In this document: piece by piece, positions 5,793 to 12,208 of the stretch | Position numbering within the stretch: the first letter of the stretch is position 1 | Layout of the letters: every line of letters begins with the position of its first letter | Assembly: GCA_023244865.1 (NCBI GenBank) | Contig: JAHFLM010000011.1 | Coordinates: 1 to 16,241 of the forward strand | Source: Candidatus Harrisonbacteria bacterium | GTDB taxonomy: Bacteria > Patescibacteriota > Minisyncoccia > UBA6257 > UBA11618 | Direction: 5' to 3' | Length of the DNA stretch: 16,241 nt | Made by a program: the position numbers and the translations under genes | The notes under the pieces: generated by a model | Seen by the model: the letters and a program-made list of their open reading frames with translations, nothing else | Database searches by the model: none | Told to the model about the DNA's origin: nothing

Positions 5793-6935
5793 ATGGCAAA
5801 GAAGACTTTATATTTTGATAATGCGGCTTCGACGAAGCTCGATCCTGCGGTGAAAAAGGCGATGATGCCTTATTTTGATAAGATTTATGCTAATGCTGGC
5901 GGTTTACATTTGATGGCTCAGCAAGCTTCGGCGGGGATTTATGAGGCGCGGAAGCAGGTGGCTGCGACTTTAGGGACGGGCTTCAGGCAAATCTTTTTTA
6001 CTGGTTCGGCGACGGAGGCGAATAATATGGTGTTGCGGGGGGTAGTGAAAAAATATGGGAAGGGGAAGATTGTGGTTTCGACCGTGGAGCATGATTCGGT
6101 GCTTGAAACGGCGTTGGATTTGAAACGTGAGGGGGTAGAGGTGGATTTTATTGGGGTGAATGAGGAGGGAATGCTTGATTTGAAAGCTTTGGAGAAGGCG
6201 ATTGATAAAAACACGATTTTAGTTTCTTTGATGTATGCGAATAATGAGATCGGGACATTGTTTCCGATTGAGAAGATTGGGAAGATGATTCGGGAGAAGC
6301 GGGCACTTGGTTTTCCTGTGCTTTTTCATACGGATGCGGTGCAAGCGTTTCAATATTTGGATTGCTCGGTGGAAAGATTGGGAGTGGATTTCTTAACTTT
6401 ATCGGCACATAAGATTTATGGGCCAAAGGGTGTGGGAGCACTTTATGTGCGAGATAGAAGTAATCTAGAATCTGTGATGACTGGTGGTGGGCAAGAAGAG
6501 GGATTGCGCAGTGGGACGGAAAATACGCCTTATATAGTGGCAATGGGTAAGGCGATGGAGCTTGCTCAAAAAATAAGAGAGAAAGAAAGTAAGCGGATTC
6601 GCGGCTTGAGAGATAGGTTGTGGCAGGGGATTCAGAAGATTTTACCGGAAGCAGAGTTAAACGGTAGTTTCGAAGAAAGATTACCGAATAATTTAAATAT
6701 TTATTTTCCAGGGCGGGGAGCGCAGGATTTAGGGATTGAATTTGATTTATTTGGCATAGCGGTGTCGCCGGGAGTGGCTTGTGCGGCCCGGACGGCTAAA
6801 CCATCCCATGTTTTAACTGCTTTAGGCATACATGATGCTCGGCCGCATCAAAGTTTGAGGTTTTCTTTGGGGAAATTTACGACGGCGGAAGAAGTGAGGG
6901 CCTGTTTACAAATCTTTAAAAATAGGTTTAAATAG
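5793..6935 (+). CDS. Cysteine desulfurase, NifS/IscS type (class V aminotransferase fold)
   Basis: The 380-residue protein is a full-length PLP enzyme that removes sulfur from L-cysteine as an enzyme persulfide, leaving alanine. Visible landmarks: YFDNAAST (7-14), GSATEANN (71-78), the PLP-stacking VEHDSV (H100), DAVQ (D181, Q184), the Schiff-base lysine in SAHKIYGPKG (K207), and RSGTEN (239-244). The catalytic Cys is in GVACAARTAKPSHVL (C330). The loop keeps the Cys and the downstream PSHVL typical of class I, although the usual SSGSAC reads SPGVAC. No scaffold (IscU/SufU) or thiouridylase gene is in the window, so the sulfur may go to tRNA thiolation or Fe-S assembly encoded elsewhere. The ATG has no strong Shine-Dalgarno. 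Confidence 0.93.
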   Translation: MAKKTLYFDNAASTKLDPAVKKAMMPYFDKIYANAGGLHLMAQQASAGIYEARKQVAATLGTGFRQIFFTGSATEANNMVLRGVVKKYGKGKIVVSTVEHDSVLETALDLKREGVEVDFIGVNEEGMLDLKALEKAIDKNTILVSLMYANNEIGTLFPIEKIGKMIREKRALGFPVLFHTDAVQAFQYLDCSVERLGVDFLTLSAHKIYGPKGVGALYVRDRSNLESVMTGGGQEEGLRSGTENTPYIVAMGKAMELAQKIREKESKRIRGLRDRLWQGIQKILPEAELNGSFEERLPNNLNIYFPGRGAQDLGIEFDLFGIAVSPGVACAARTAKPSHVLTALGIHDARPHQSLRFSLGKFTTAEEVRACLQIFKNRFK

Positions 6936-6977
6936 AGGGAGATAAGAGGATAAATTAAGTATTCTTAGGCTTTACGT

Positions 6978-7003
6978 AGATTCCCATTTTCATGGGAATG
7001 ACA
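6978..7003. repeat. Palindromic repeat GATTCCCAT...ATGGGAATGACA
   Basis: ATTCCCAT (6980-6987) pairs perfectly with ATGGGAAT (6992-6999) around a 4-base loop, followed by GACA. It sits in the 105-base gap between the cysteine desulfurase and clp genes. It shares its form and GACA tail with the other hairpin repeats of this window. No CIRCE (HrcA) or similar heat-shock operator is seen in this gap. Confidence 0.65.
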
Positions 7004-7040
7004 AAGAACGTCGATAACCAATCATTAATATTTTATTTAT

Positions 7041-9692
7041 ATGAAACAAGGAGGACAGCATAAATTTACTTTAAAAGCTCAGGAAGCCTTGCAAGTGGGC
7101 CAGGATTTGGCGGCTTCTAGGAATCATGGGGAGTTTCGAGGGGCGCATTTGCTATCGGCTTTAATTGCTGATGGGCAGTCTTTGGTTCAGCCAATGCTTG
7201 CACGAGCTGGGGTGGATTTGCAGGCGCTTTTTCATGAGATTGAGCAAGATTTAGGACATTTGCCACGAGTTTTAGCGAGTTCTCAGGTGGGGCAGCTTTA
7301 TTTGTCTCAGGAAATCATGGCTATTTTAGATAGGGCTTTTAAGATTTCGGTGGCGCAAAAAGATGAGTTTATTTCTTGTGAACATTTACTTTTAGCCTTA
7401 CTCGATGTGCCTTCGACGGCGCAGGAGATTTTGGCTTCGTTTGGCTTGAGAAGGGAGACGATGATTCGAATTTTGGCGCAATTGCGGGGTTCGACTCGGG
7501 TGACAGATGAGGCGCCGGAAACTAAATTTCAGGTGCTAGAAAAATATGCGGTGAATTTAACAGATAAGGCGCGCGATGGAAAATTGGATCCGGTGATTGG
7601 GCGTGAAGAGGAATTGAGGCGCGTGATTCAGATTTTGAGCCGTAGGACGAAAAATAATCCGGTTTTAATTGGTGAGCCGGGTGTGGGAAAGACGGCGATT
7701 GTGGAAGGTTTGGCTCAGAGAATTGTGCAGGGCGAGGTGCCAGAACCACTAAAAGGAAAAGAAGTGGTGATGCTTGATATCGGGTCTTTGATTGCTGGAA
7801 CTAAGTTCCGCGGCGAGTTTGAAGATCGATTGAAGGCTTTTATTAAAGAAATTAATAACTCTCAAGGAAAGATTATTCTTTTCATTGATGAGTTGCATAT
7901 GATTGTGGGCGCAGGAGCGGCGGAAGGTGCGGTGGATGCGTCTAATTTACTGAAGCCATCTTTGAGTCGCGGTGAGTTGCGGGCGATCGGGGCGACAACT
8001 TTAAAAGAATATCAAAAACATATTGAAAAGGATTCAGCTTTAGAAAGGCGGTTTCAGCCGATTTTAGTGGAAGAGCCAAGTCCGGAAGATGCGATTGCAA
8101 TTTTGCGAGGCTTGAAAGAAAAGTATGAGGTGCATCATGGTTTGAGAATTTCGGATGAGGCAATTATTGCTTCGGTGAATTTGTCGGCACGATATATTAC
8201 CGACAGATTTTTACCTGACAAAGCGGTGGATTTAATGGATGAGGCGGCGGCGGCCAGAAGACTGGAGACCGAAAGTTTGCCACGCGAGATCGATACTTTT
8301 AGACGAGATATTACACGACTTGAAATAGAGAAGTCGGCTTTGACGCACGAAGAAAATGATTTGAAAAATAAGAAGCGTCTAAGTGTGATTAATAAAGAAT
8401 TGAAGGAATTAAAGGATAAGAATGATGAATTGTCTTCAATGTGGCACGCAGAGAAACTGGCTTTCGAAAATTTACATAATTTAAGAAGGAAGATTGATGA
8501 GTTGAAGAGAAAAATCGAGGTGGCGGAGCGCGAGGGTAATTTAGAAGTGGTGGCGCAAACTTTATATGGAGAGTTGCCAAAAGCTGAGACCGATTATAAG
8601 GCTTTAGAGAAGAAGCATTTTGGTGGGAAGACGAAGTTGCAAAAAAGCGAGAAGTTTTTAAAGGAGGTAGTGGATGAGGAGGACGTGGCTTCGGTGGTAT
8701 CTCGCTGGACGGGGATTCCGGTTAATAAGATGCTTGAGACGGAGGCGAAAAAATTATTAGGAGTAGAGGATGATTTGAGGAAGAGAGTAGTTGGTCAGGA
8801 AGAGGCAATTTCTGCCATTGCTAGGGCTTTGAGGCGTAGCAGGGCGGGTTTGTCGGATGAGAATAAGCCTTTGGGATCTTTTATGTTTTTGGGGCCAACA
8901 GGTGTCGGTAAAACCGAGCTATCAAAGGCTTTGGCGGAATTGATGTTTAATGATGAGAAGGCTTTGGTGCGCGTGGATATGAGTGAATTTATGGAGAAGC
9001 ACGCGGTGTCGAAGTTGATTGGCTCGCCGCCGGGTTATGTAGGCTACGACGAAGGTGGGAGTTTAACTGAGGTGTTGCGTCATCGACCATATTCATTGAT
9101 TTTATTTGATGAAATTGAGAAGGCTCATCCTGAGGTGTTTAATATTTTGCTTCAGGTTTTAGACAATGGAAGATTAACTGATTCTAAAGGGAAGACGGTT
9201 AATTTTAAAAACTCGATTATTATTTTAACTTCGAATGTGGGGAGTCAATATTTCCGGGAGGCGGCGACACAGATTGGGTTTGGCACGCCATCGAAAGAGC
9301 AGCTACAGAAAGAAAAAGAATCGATGTTTAAGGATAAGGTGAATAAGGCACTAAAGGATCGCTTTAGGCCGGAGTTTTTGAATCGACTGGATGAGATTGT
9401 GATTTTTAACGCGTTGAGTCGCGAGAAGATCGAAGAGATTGTGGAAATTCAATTGAAACAAGTGAAAGCGAAGTTGGCTCTGAAGGGGATTACGGCGGAT
9501 TTTGCGCCGGCAGTGAAGAAATATATCGTGGAGCATGGATTTGATCCAGACTTTGGAGTGAGACCGATTAAGCGTTTGATTCAGCGGGCGATTTTGGACA
9601 AGCTGGCCGATAAGATTATTTCTGGTCAGGTGAAAGATGGCGGGAAGGTGAAATTAGATTTTATTGGTTCGGAATTAACGGTTAAAATCTAG
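7041..9692 (+). CDS. clpB: ClpB-like double AAA+ unfoldase/disaggregase with a ClpC-like IGF loop
   Basis: The 883-residue protein has: a Clp_N double-repeat domain (about 5-145); AAA+ module 1 with Walker A GEPGVGKT (211-218), pore loop GTKFRGEFE (F256) and Walker B IDE (D283, E284); a long coiled-coil middle domain (about 405-545); AAA+ module 2 with Walker A GPTGVGKT (618-625), pore loop GYVGYDEGG (Y666) and Walker B FDEIEKAHP (D690, E691); arginine finger NRLDE (R782); and sensor 2 GVRPIKR (839-845). The ~150-residue middle domain is the full ClpB type, pointing to ATP-driven rescue of aggregates with DnaK. However, SNVGSQYFREAATQIGF places IGF (745-747, bases 9273-9281) where ClpC/ClpA carry their ClpP-docking tripeptide. 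The 883 residues slightly exceed typical ClpB. A Shine-Dalgarno-like AAGGAGG lies inside the gene just after the ATG with no start behind it; upstream of the ATG is only AT-rich sequence, so initiation may be leaderless or SD-independent. Confidence 0.93.
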   Translation: MKQGGQHKFTLKAQEALQVGQDLAASRNHGEFRGAHLLSALIADGQSLVQPMLARAGVDLQALFHEIEQDLGHLPRVLASSQVGQLYLSQEIMAILDRAFKISVAQKDEFISCEHLLLALLDVPSTAQEILASFGLRRETMIRILAQLRGSTRVTDEAPETKFQVLEKYAVNLTDKARDGKLDPVIGREEELRRVIQILSRRTKNNPVLIGEPGVGKTAIVEGLAQRIVQGEVPEPLKGKEVVMLDIGSLIAGTKFRGEFEDRLKAFIKEINNSQGKIILFIDELHMIVGAGAAEGAVDASNLLKPSLSRGELRAIGATTLKEYQKHIEKDSALERRFQPILVEEPSPEDAIAILRGLKEKYEVHHGLRISDEAIIASVNLSARYITDRFLPDKAVDLMDEAAAARRLETESLPREIDTFRRDITRLEIEKSALTHEENDLKNKKRLSVINKELKELKDKNDELSSMWHAEKLAFENLHNLRRKIDELKRKIEVAEREGNLEVVAQTLYGELPKAETDYKALEKKHFGGKTKLQKSEKFLKEVVDEEDVASVVSRWTGIPVNKMLETEAKKLLGVEDDLRKRVVGQEEAISAIARALRRSRAGLSDENKPLGSFMFLGPTGVGKTELSKALAELMFNDEKALVRVDMSEFMEKHAVSKLIGSPPGYVGYDEGGSLTEVLRHRPYSLILFDEIEKAHPEVFNILLQVLDNGRLTDSKGKTVNFKNSIIILTSNVGSQYFREAATQIGFGTPSKEQLQKEKESMFKDKVNKALKDRFRPEFLNRLDEIVIFNALSREKIEEIVEIQLKQVKAKLALKGITADFAPAVKKYIVEHGFDPDFGVRPIKRLIQRAILDKLADKIISGQVKDGGKVKLDFIGSELTVKI

Positions 9693-9693
9693 A

Positions 9694-9722
9694 AATTAAG
9701 AGTTAAGAATTAGTAATTAGGA
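9694..9722. repeat. Near-tandem AATTA/AGTTAAG low-complexity run
   Basis: AAATTAAGAGTTAAGAATTAGTAATTAG is a run of 7-8 base near-repeats directly after the clp stop. Like the CTAGA run after the helicase gene, it looks like a degenerate simple repeat placed right behind a gene. Confidence 0.4.
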
Positions 9723-9736
9723 GGTGAAATTTATTT

Positions 9737-9776
9737 AACAAAAAAGAACCTTGAAAGGGGTTCTTTTTTGTTAAGT
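9737..9776. terminator. Strong intrinsic terminator after clpB (bidirectional form)
   Basis: A perfect 14-bp stem pairs AACAAAAAAGAACC (9737-9750) with GGTTCTTTTTTGTT (9759-9772) around an 8-base loop. The A-run on the left and T-run on the right let it work on either strand, though only + strand genes flank it. Confidence 0.88.
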
Positions 9777-9831
9777 CTAGTTTTTGTGATAAGATTGGCT
9801 TGGTTTTTTTACAAGAAATGGAGTGTGCGTA

Positions 9832-10881
9832 ATGGAAAGAGTGGTTGATTTTACTAGATCGGGATTTGATCACGATCCATATTCGCTTGGGTTGATGCAG
9901 GGGCGGTATTTTAGAAGGCAAATTTTGGAATTACATAAGGTATTTCGGGATTTTGCTAAAAAGCAGGCGAAGGCAAAGTTGGGTTTTTTTGGGGGATTAC
10001 TTCTCGATTTGCCGCTGACTTATTTTTTAAGTCGGGGTGAAAAATTTGAGCCGTTTATTGATCAGTGTTTTCGATTGGAGATGCGAGGGATGGCTCTAGG
10101 GGCAGGAGTAGATTATAACTTTATTCGGATTATTAATGTTTTGGATGACGTGGTTAATCTTTCCCTGTGTTCGGCGGTGGGTGTTCGAGATTTGGCGACC
10201 AGTAGCTATGTTTATGCGGCGAACCTTGATTACCCAATATTTTTGGAGACGATGCGGAATAATGTGTTTGTGATGAAGAAGGGTAATTTCATCAGCGTCG
10301 GTTTTCCGGGTTATGTTGGAGTTTTGCGGGGGGTGAATCGACATGGTTTGTTTCTGGCGTCGCTGACTAGTAAGACGAAAAAGGCGAGTAATCGCTTTGG
10401 TGTGCCTAATGGGTTGCTTTACAGAGAGATTATTGACGGAGCTCATTCTCTTGAGGAAGCCCTAGAATTAATTAGGGGTGCTTATCTTGGAGCGAGTAAT
10501 AATGTGCTTTTGGGGACAAAGGACGAAGCACTCCTTGTGGAATTCAATCGAGATCATGTTTGCGAGATTGGGCGGAAGTGTAATATGGTCGCGGTGACTA
10601 ATCACTTTCGTTCGCCGGCGCTTACTCCGTATCAAGAAATGGTAAAGCCTAATTTTGAAATTGAGGTGAGGCCTGAGCATACCGGGAAGGATTTTAGTGA
10701 GCGACGACTTCGTTGTTTAGGGAGCTTGGATGTTTCTAATTTGAAAGAGGCTTTCACTAATCAAGAACCACTTTTAAATGACGGTACCGTATTTACTACT
10801 TTGGTGGATTTTAGTAAAAATGAACTAATTGTGGTTATTCCGCATCGAAAGGAAGAATTAATTGTGCCACTTACTTGGTGA
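9832..10881 (+). CDS. C45 family Ntn-hydrolase (acyl-CoA:6-APA acyltransferase-like)
   Basis: I place the start at ATG 9832, because GGAG (9820-9823) sits 8 bases before it; an upstream in-frame GTG at 9823 overlaps that site. The 349-residue product looks like a self-processing N-terminal-nucleophile enzyme. LSLCSAVG holds the predicted nucleophile Cys113, so cleavage before it would release a ~112-residue alpha chain, much as in fungal acyltransferase. YVYAANLDYP (N131, D133) matches the conserved 'RN.D' region behind the nucleophile, and VTNHF (N257) is the third conserved site. ERRLRCLGSL then leads to a C-terminal beta-rich part. Family members cleave or transfer acyl amides; the substrate here is unknown, and lack of beta-lactam genes argues against penicillin chemistry. 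No signal peptide, so likely cytoplasmic. It is followed by a terminator and a membrane protein gene. Confidence 0.85.
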   Translation: MERVVDFTRSGFDHDPYSLGLMQGRYFRRQILELHKVFRDFAKKQAKAKLGFFGGLLLDLPLTYFLSRGEKFEPFIDQCFRLEMRGMALGAGVDYNFIRIINVLDDVVNLSLCSAVGVRDLATSSYVYAANLDYPIFLETMRNNVFVMKKGNFISVGFPGYVGVLRGVNRHGLFLASLTSKTKKASNRFGVPNGLLYREIIDGAHSLEEALELIRGAYLGASNNVLLGTKDEALLVEFNRDHVCEIGRKCNMVAVTNHFRSPALTPYQEMVKPNFEIEVRPEHTGKDFSERRLRCLGSLDVSNLKEAFTNQEPLLNDGTVFTTLVDFSKNELIVVIPHRKEELIVPLTW

Positions 10882-10900
10882 ATTAGAGATGTTAAATAAT

Positions 10901-10930
10901 GCCGCCTAGCTTAAAGCTTGAGCGGCGTTT
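10901..10930 (+). terminator. Probable terminator after the C45 gene
   Basis: GCCGC (10901-10905) pairs with GCGGC (10922-10926), with an inner AGC/GCT pairing, followed by GTTTTAATTTG. It begins 20 bases after the stop at 10881. Its presence argues against starting the next gene at the in-frame ATG at 10899, which would translate this hairpin. Confidence 0.55.
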
Positions 10931-10982
10931 TAATTTGAGAATTTTGAATTTTAAGGATTTGGTTTTATATTGGAGGCATTCG

Positions 10983-11762
10983 ATGTTTCAGGTTAATCAA
11001 TTACATATTCCTCACAAGACTTTAATAATTAAGAGTATTTTGGTGGCTTTTTTTTGGTATCAATACGCTGTTTTTGGAGGATTATTTTGGTTTTTGGGGT
11101 GGCTTTTAGTGGCTGGTTATGGCTTTTTTAGGCCTAGATTAAAGTTTTCACCTCAGTTGATCTCTTTTATTGTTTGGTTTTTAAGTGCTTTTTTGGCTGC
11201 TAATTATGATTTTTGGCCATTTGTTTTGCGGTATTTAAGTTTGGTTTTAGGGGCGATTTTCTTTGTGATTTTGATTTTGCATAATGAGGTTTTGGAGGAT
11301 CCTGGTATTTCTAGGAAATTTGAGACCGGGAAGATTTTGGCCTTGTTTTATTTGATTTTACTAGGTTTTTTTAGTATTAATTGGGCTAGTTTTTATGTTT
11401 TGAAGTGGTTTTTGACCACTATTTTATTAGGTTTTTTGTGGTTTGAGTGGTTGTTGTGTGAAGTGCCAACTGAGGGAACCTGCCTGCCGGCAGGCAGGTC
11501 TTTTTTGAAGCCTTTAGTGGCCAGTTTAGCGATAGGGTTGTTTTCGGCAGAAATGCTTGTAGTTTTGAGCTGGCTGCCTTTCCAGAGTTTGGCTTTGGCT
11601 AATTTTGCTTGGATTTTTGAGGTTTTGAGCGGGGATTTGCTGATTAGTTATTGGCATGAAAAACTTGATTTTAAAGGTGTTTTTAGGGATATTTGCTTAT
11701 TTTTAGTCTTATCTTTAGTTATCTTGCTGACGGCTAGCTGGGGGAGATTGGGAGCGATGTAA
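10983..11762 (+). CDS. Polytopic membrane protein of unknown function, carrying an in-frame palindrome
   Basis: The frame is open from 10899, but ATG 10983 has GGAGG (10972-10976) 6 bases upstream and avoids translating the terminator hairpin, so I start there: 259 residues. About eight hydrophobic segments are visible (roughly 14-49 as one or two, 57-74, 79-99, 117-133, 137-158, 176-197, 203-222, 236-252), with few polar residues and many Trp and Phe. No catalytic motif or named family is recognised. Between the fifth and later segments, a loop reads EGTCLPAGRSFL; its TCLPAGRS part is encoded by a perfect 22-bp palindrome, so this loop looks like a repeat insertion that was tolerated. Coding sequence is T-rich, as expected for a membrane protein. 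It is the last gene before the S-layer region. Confidence 0.75.
   Translation: MFQVNQLHIPHKTLIIKSILVAFFWYQYAVFGGLFWFLGWLLVAGYGFFRPRLKFSPQLISFIVWFLSAFLAANYDFWPFVLRYLSLVLGAIFFVILILHNEVLEDPGISRKFETGKILALFYLILLGFFSINWASFYVLKWFLTTILLGFLWFEWLLCEVPTEGTCLPAGRSFLKPLVASLAIGLFSAEMLVVLSWLPFQSLALANFAWIFEVLSGDLLISYWHEKLDFKGVFRDICLFLVLSLVILLTASWGRLGAM
11478..11499. repeat. Perfect 22-bp palindrome inside a coding region
   Basis: The left half ACCTGCCTGCC is the exact reverse complement of the right half GGCAGGCAGGT. It is far more GC-rich than its surroundings. It is read in frame as T-C-L-P-A-G-R-S (residues 166-173) of the membrane protein. The core GCCTGCCGGCAGGC is a dispersed element I associate with CPR genomes. 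Confidence 0.9.
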
Positions 11763-11929
11763 CAAAACAATTTGTTTTCACGTTATCCTTTGCAGAACTC
11801 CCAAAAAGTTTGTTTTTCTTTCGTTTAGCTGATTTTCAGGAAAAAGGCTGATTTTTTTACTAAAAATCTAGGTTTTATGAGGTTTTTGGTGGAAAATAGT
11901 GGCTTAAAGGGCATTTATGTTCTTATGGA

Positions 11930-11958
11930 TTGACTTTTTCGGTCAATTCGGCTATAAT
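11930..11958 (+). promoter_or_regulatory. Strong sigma70-type promoter with inverted repeat over the -35
   Basis: TTGACT (11930-11935), a 17-base spacer, then TATAAT (11953-11958) is the best promoter in the window; the start should be near 11965. ATTGAC (11929-11934) and GTCAAT (11942-11947) form a 6-bp inverted repeat around a 7-base centre across the -35, a possible operator. Confidence 0.85.
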
Positions 11959-11964
11959 AGACAG

Positions 11965-12080
11965 AATAACAAATTGAATATCACTTGTTTGGTGTGAGGC
12001 CAAAGCAAGACTGTAGTTATCCCTAAAGGGTAGCGCTCAAGCTTGTTTTTACTCACTCCGAATCAATTTCGGAGTTTTTG
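11965..12080 (+). ncRNA. Candidate ~115-nt structured small RNA or attenuated leader
   Basis: It runs from the predicted start of the strong promoter to an intrinsic terminator, without a reading frame. Pairings visible: CTTGTTTGG (11984-11992) with CCAAAGCAAG (12000-12009, one bulged G) around the loop TGTGAGG; and TATCCC/GGGTA around TAAA (12018-12032, one bulge). CAAG occurs twice (12006, 12038) and CTTG twice (11984, 12042), so alternative pairings are possible. It does not match the consensus of 4.5S, 6S, tmRNA or a riboswitch class that I can recall. It may be an independent RNA or a leader controlling the S-layer-like gene 129 bases beyond. Confidence 0.45.
12055..12080 (+). terminator. 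Intrinsic terminator ending the candidate RNA
   Basis: ACTCCGA (12055-12061) pairs with TCGGAGT (12069-12075) around a 7-base loop, followed by TTTTGTTTG. It lies upstream of, not behind, a coding gene, which is why an RNA or attenuator is proposed. Confidence 0.75.
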
Positions 12081-12149
12081 TTTGTTATTAGCAGTTATCA
12101 ATCTTACTTTCATTGATTCCCAAAAGGAATCGAGGTCGATGATAAGACG

Positions 12150-12178
12150 ATGACTTGGCATGAAGTAAATAATATAAA
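12150..12178 (+). promoter_or_regulatory. Possible second promoter for the S-layer-like gene
   Basis: ATGACT (12150-12155) and TATAAA (12173-12178) are 17 bases apart. The start near 12185 would leave a short AT-rich leader and bypass the terminator at 12055-12080. Both boxes are imperfect. Confidence 0.4.
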
Positions 12179-12208
12179 AGTAAATTTGTCGTTTTGAATC
12201 ATTTTACA

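Larger units (their letters stand above)
11763..12208. other. 446-base gene-free regulatory region before the S-layer-like gene
   Basis: 11763-11928 is T-rich with a weak AAAAC/GTTTT inverted repeat right after the membrane gene and nothing else I can support. 11929 onward holds a strong promoter, a candidate structured RNA with terminator, a small GATTCC/GGAATC hairpin (12115-12131, related to 3601-3616) and a second promoter. No acceptable reading frame is present. Confidence 0.6.

Noticed and set aside
6936..7040. Heat-shock operator (CIRCE) before the clp gene
   Set aside because: No TTAGCACTC-N9-GAGTGCTAA-like inverted repeat is present; only the GATTCCC hairpin repeat was found.
10899..10982. 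Longer N-terminus of the membrane protein from ATG 10899
   Set aside because: It would translate a terminator-like hairpin and lacks a ribosome binding site, whereas ATG 10983 has GGAGG at the right distance.
12001..12050. Resemblance of GGGTAGCG and CAAAGC to the c-di-GMP-I (GEMM) riboswitch or T-box elements
   Set aside because: Only short fragments match; the order and paired elements of those consensus structures are not present.
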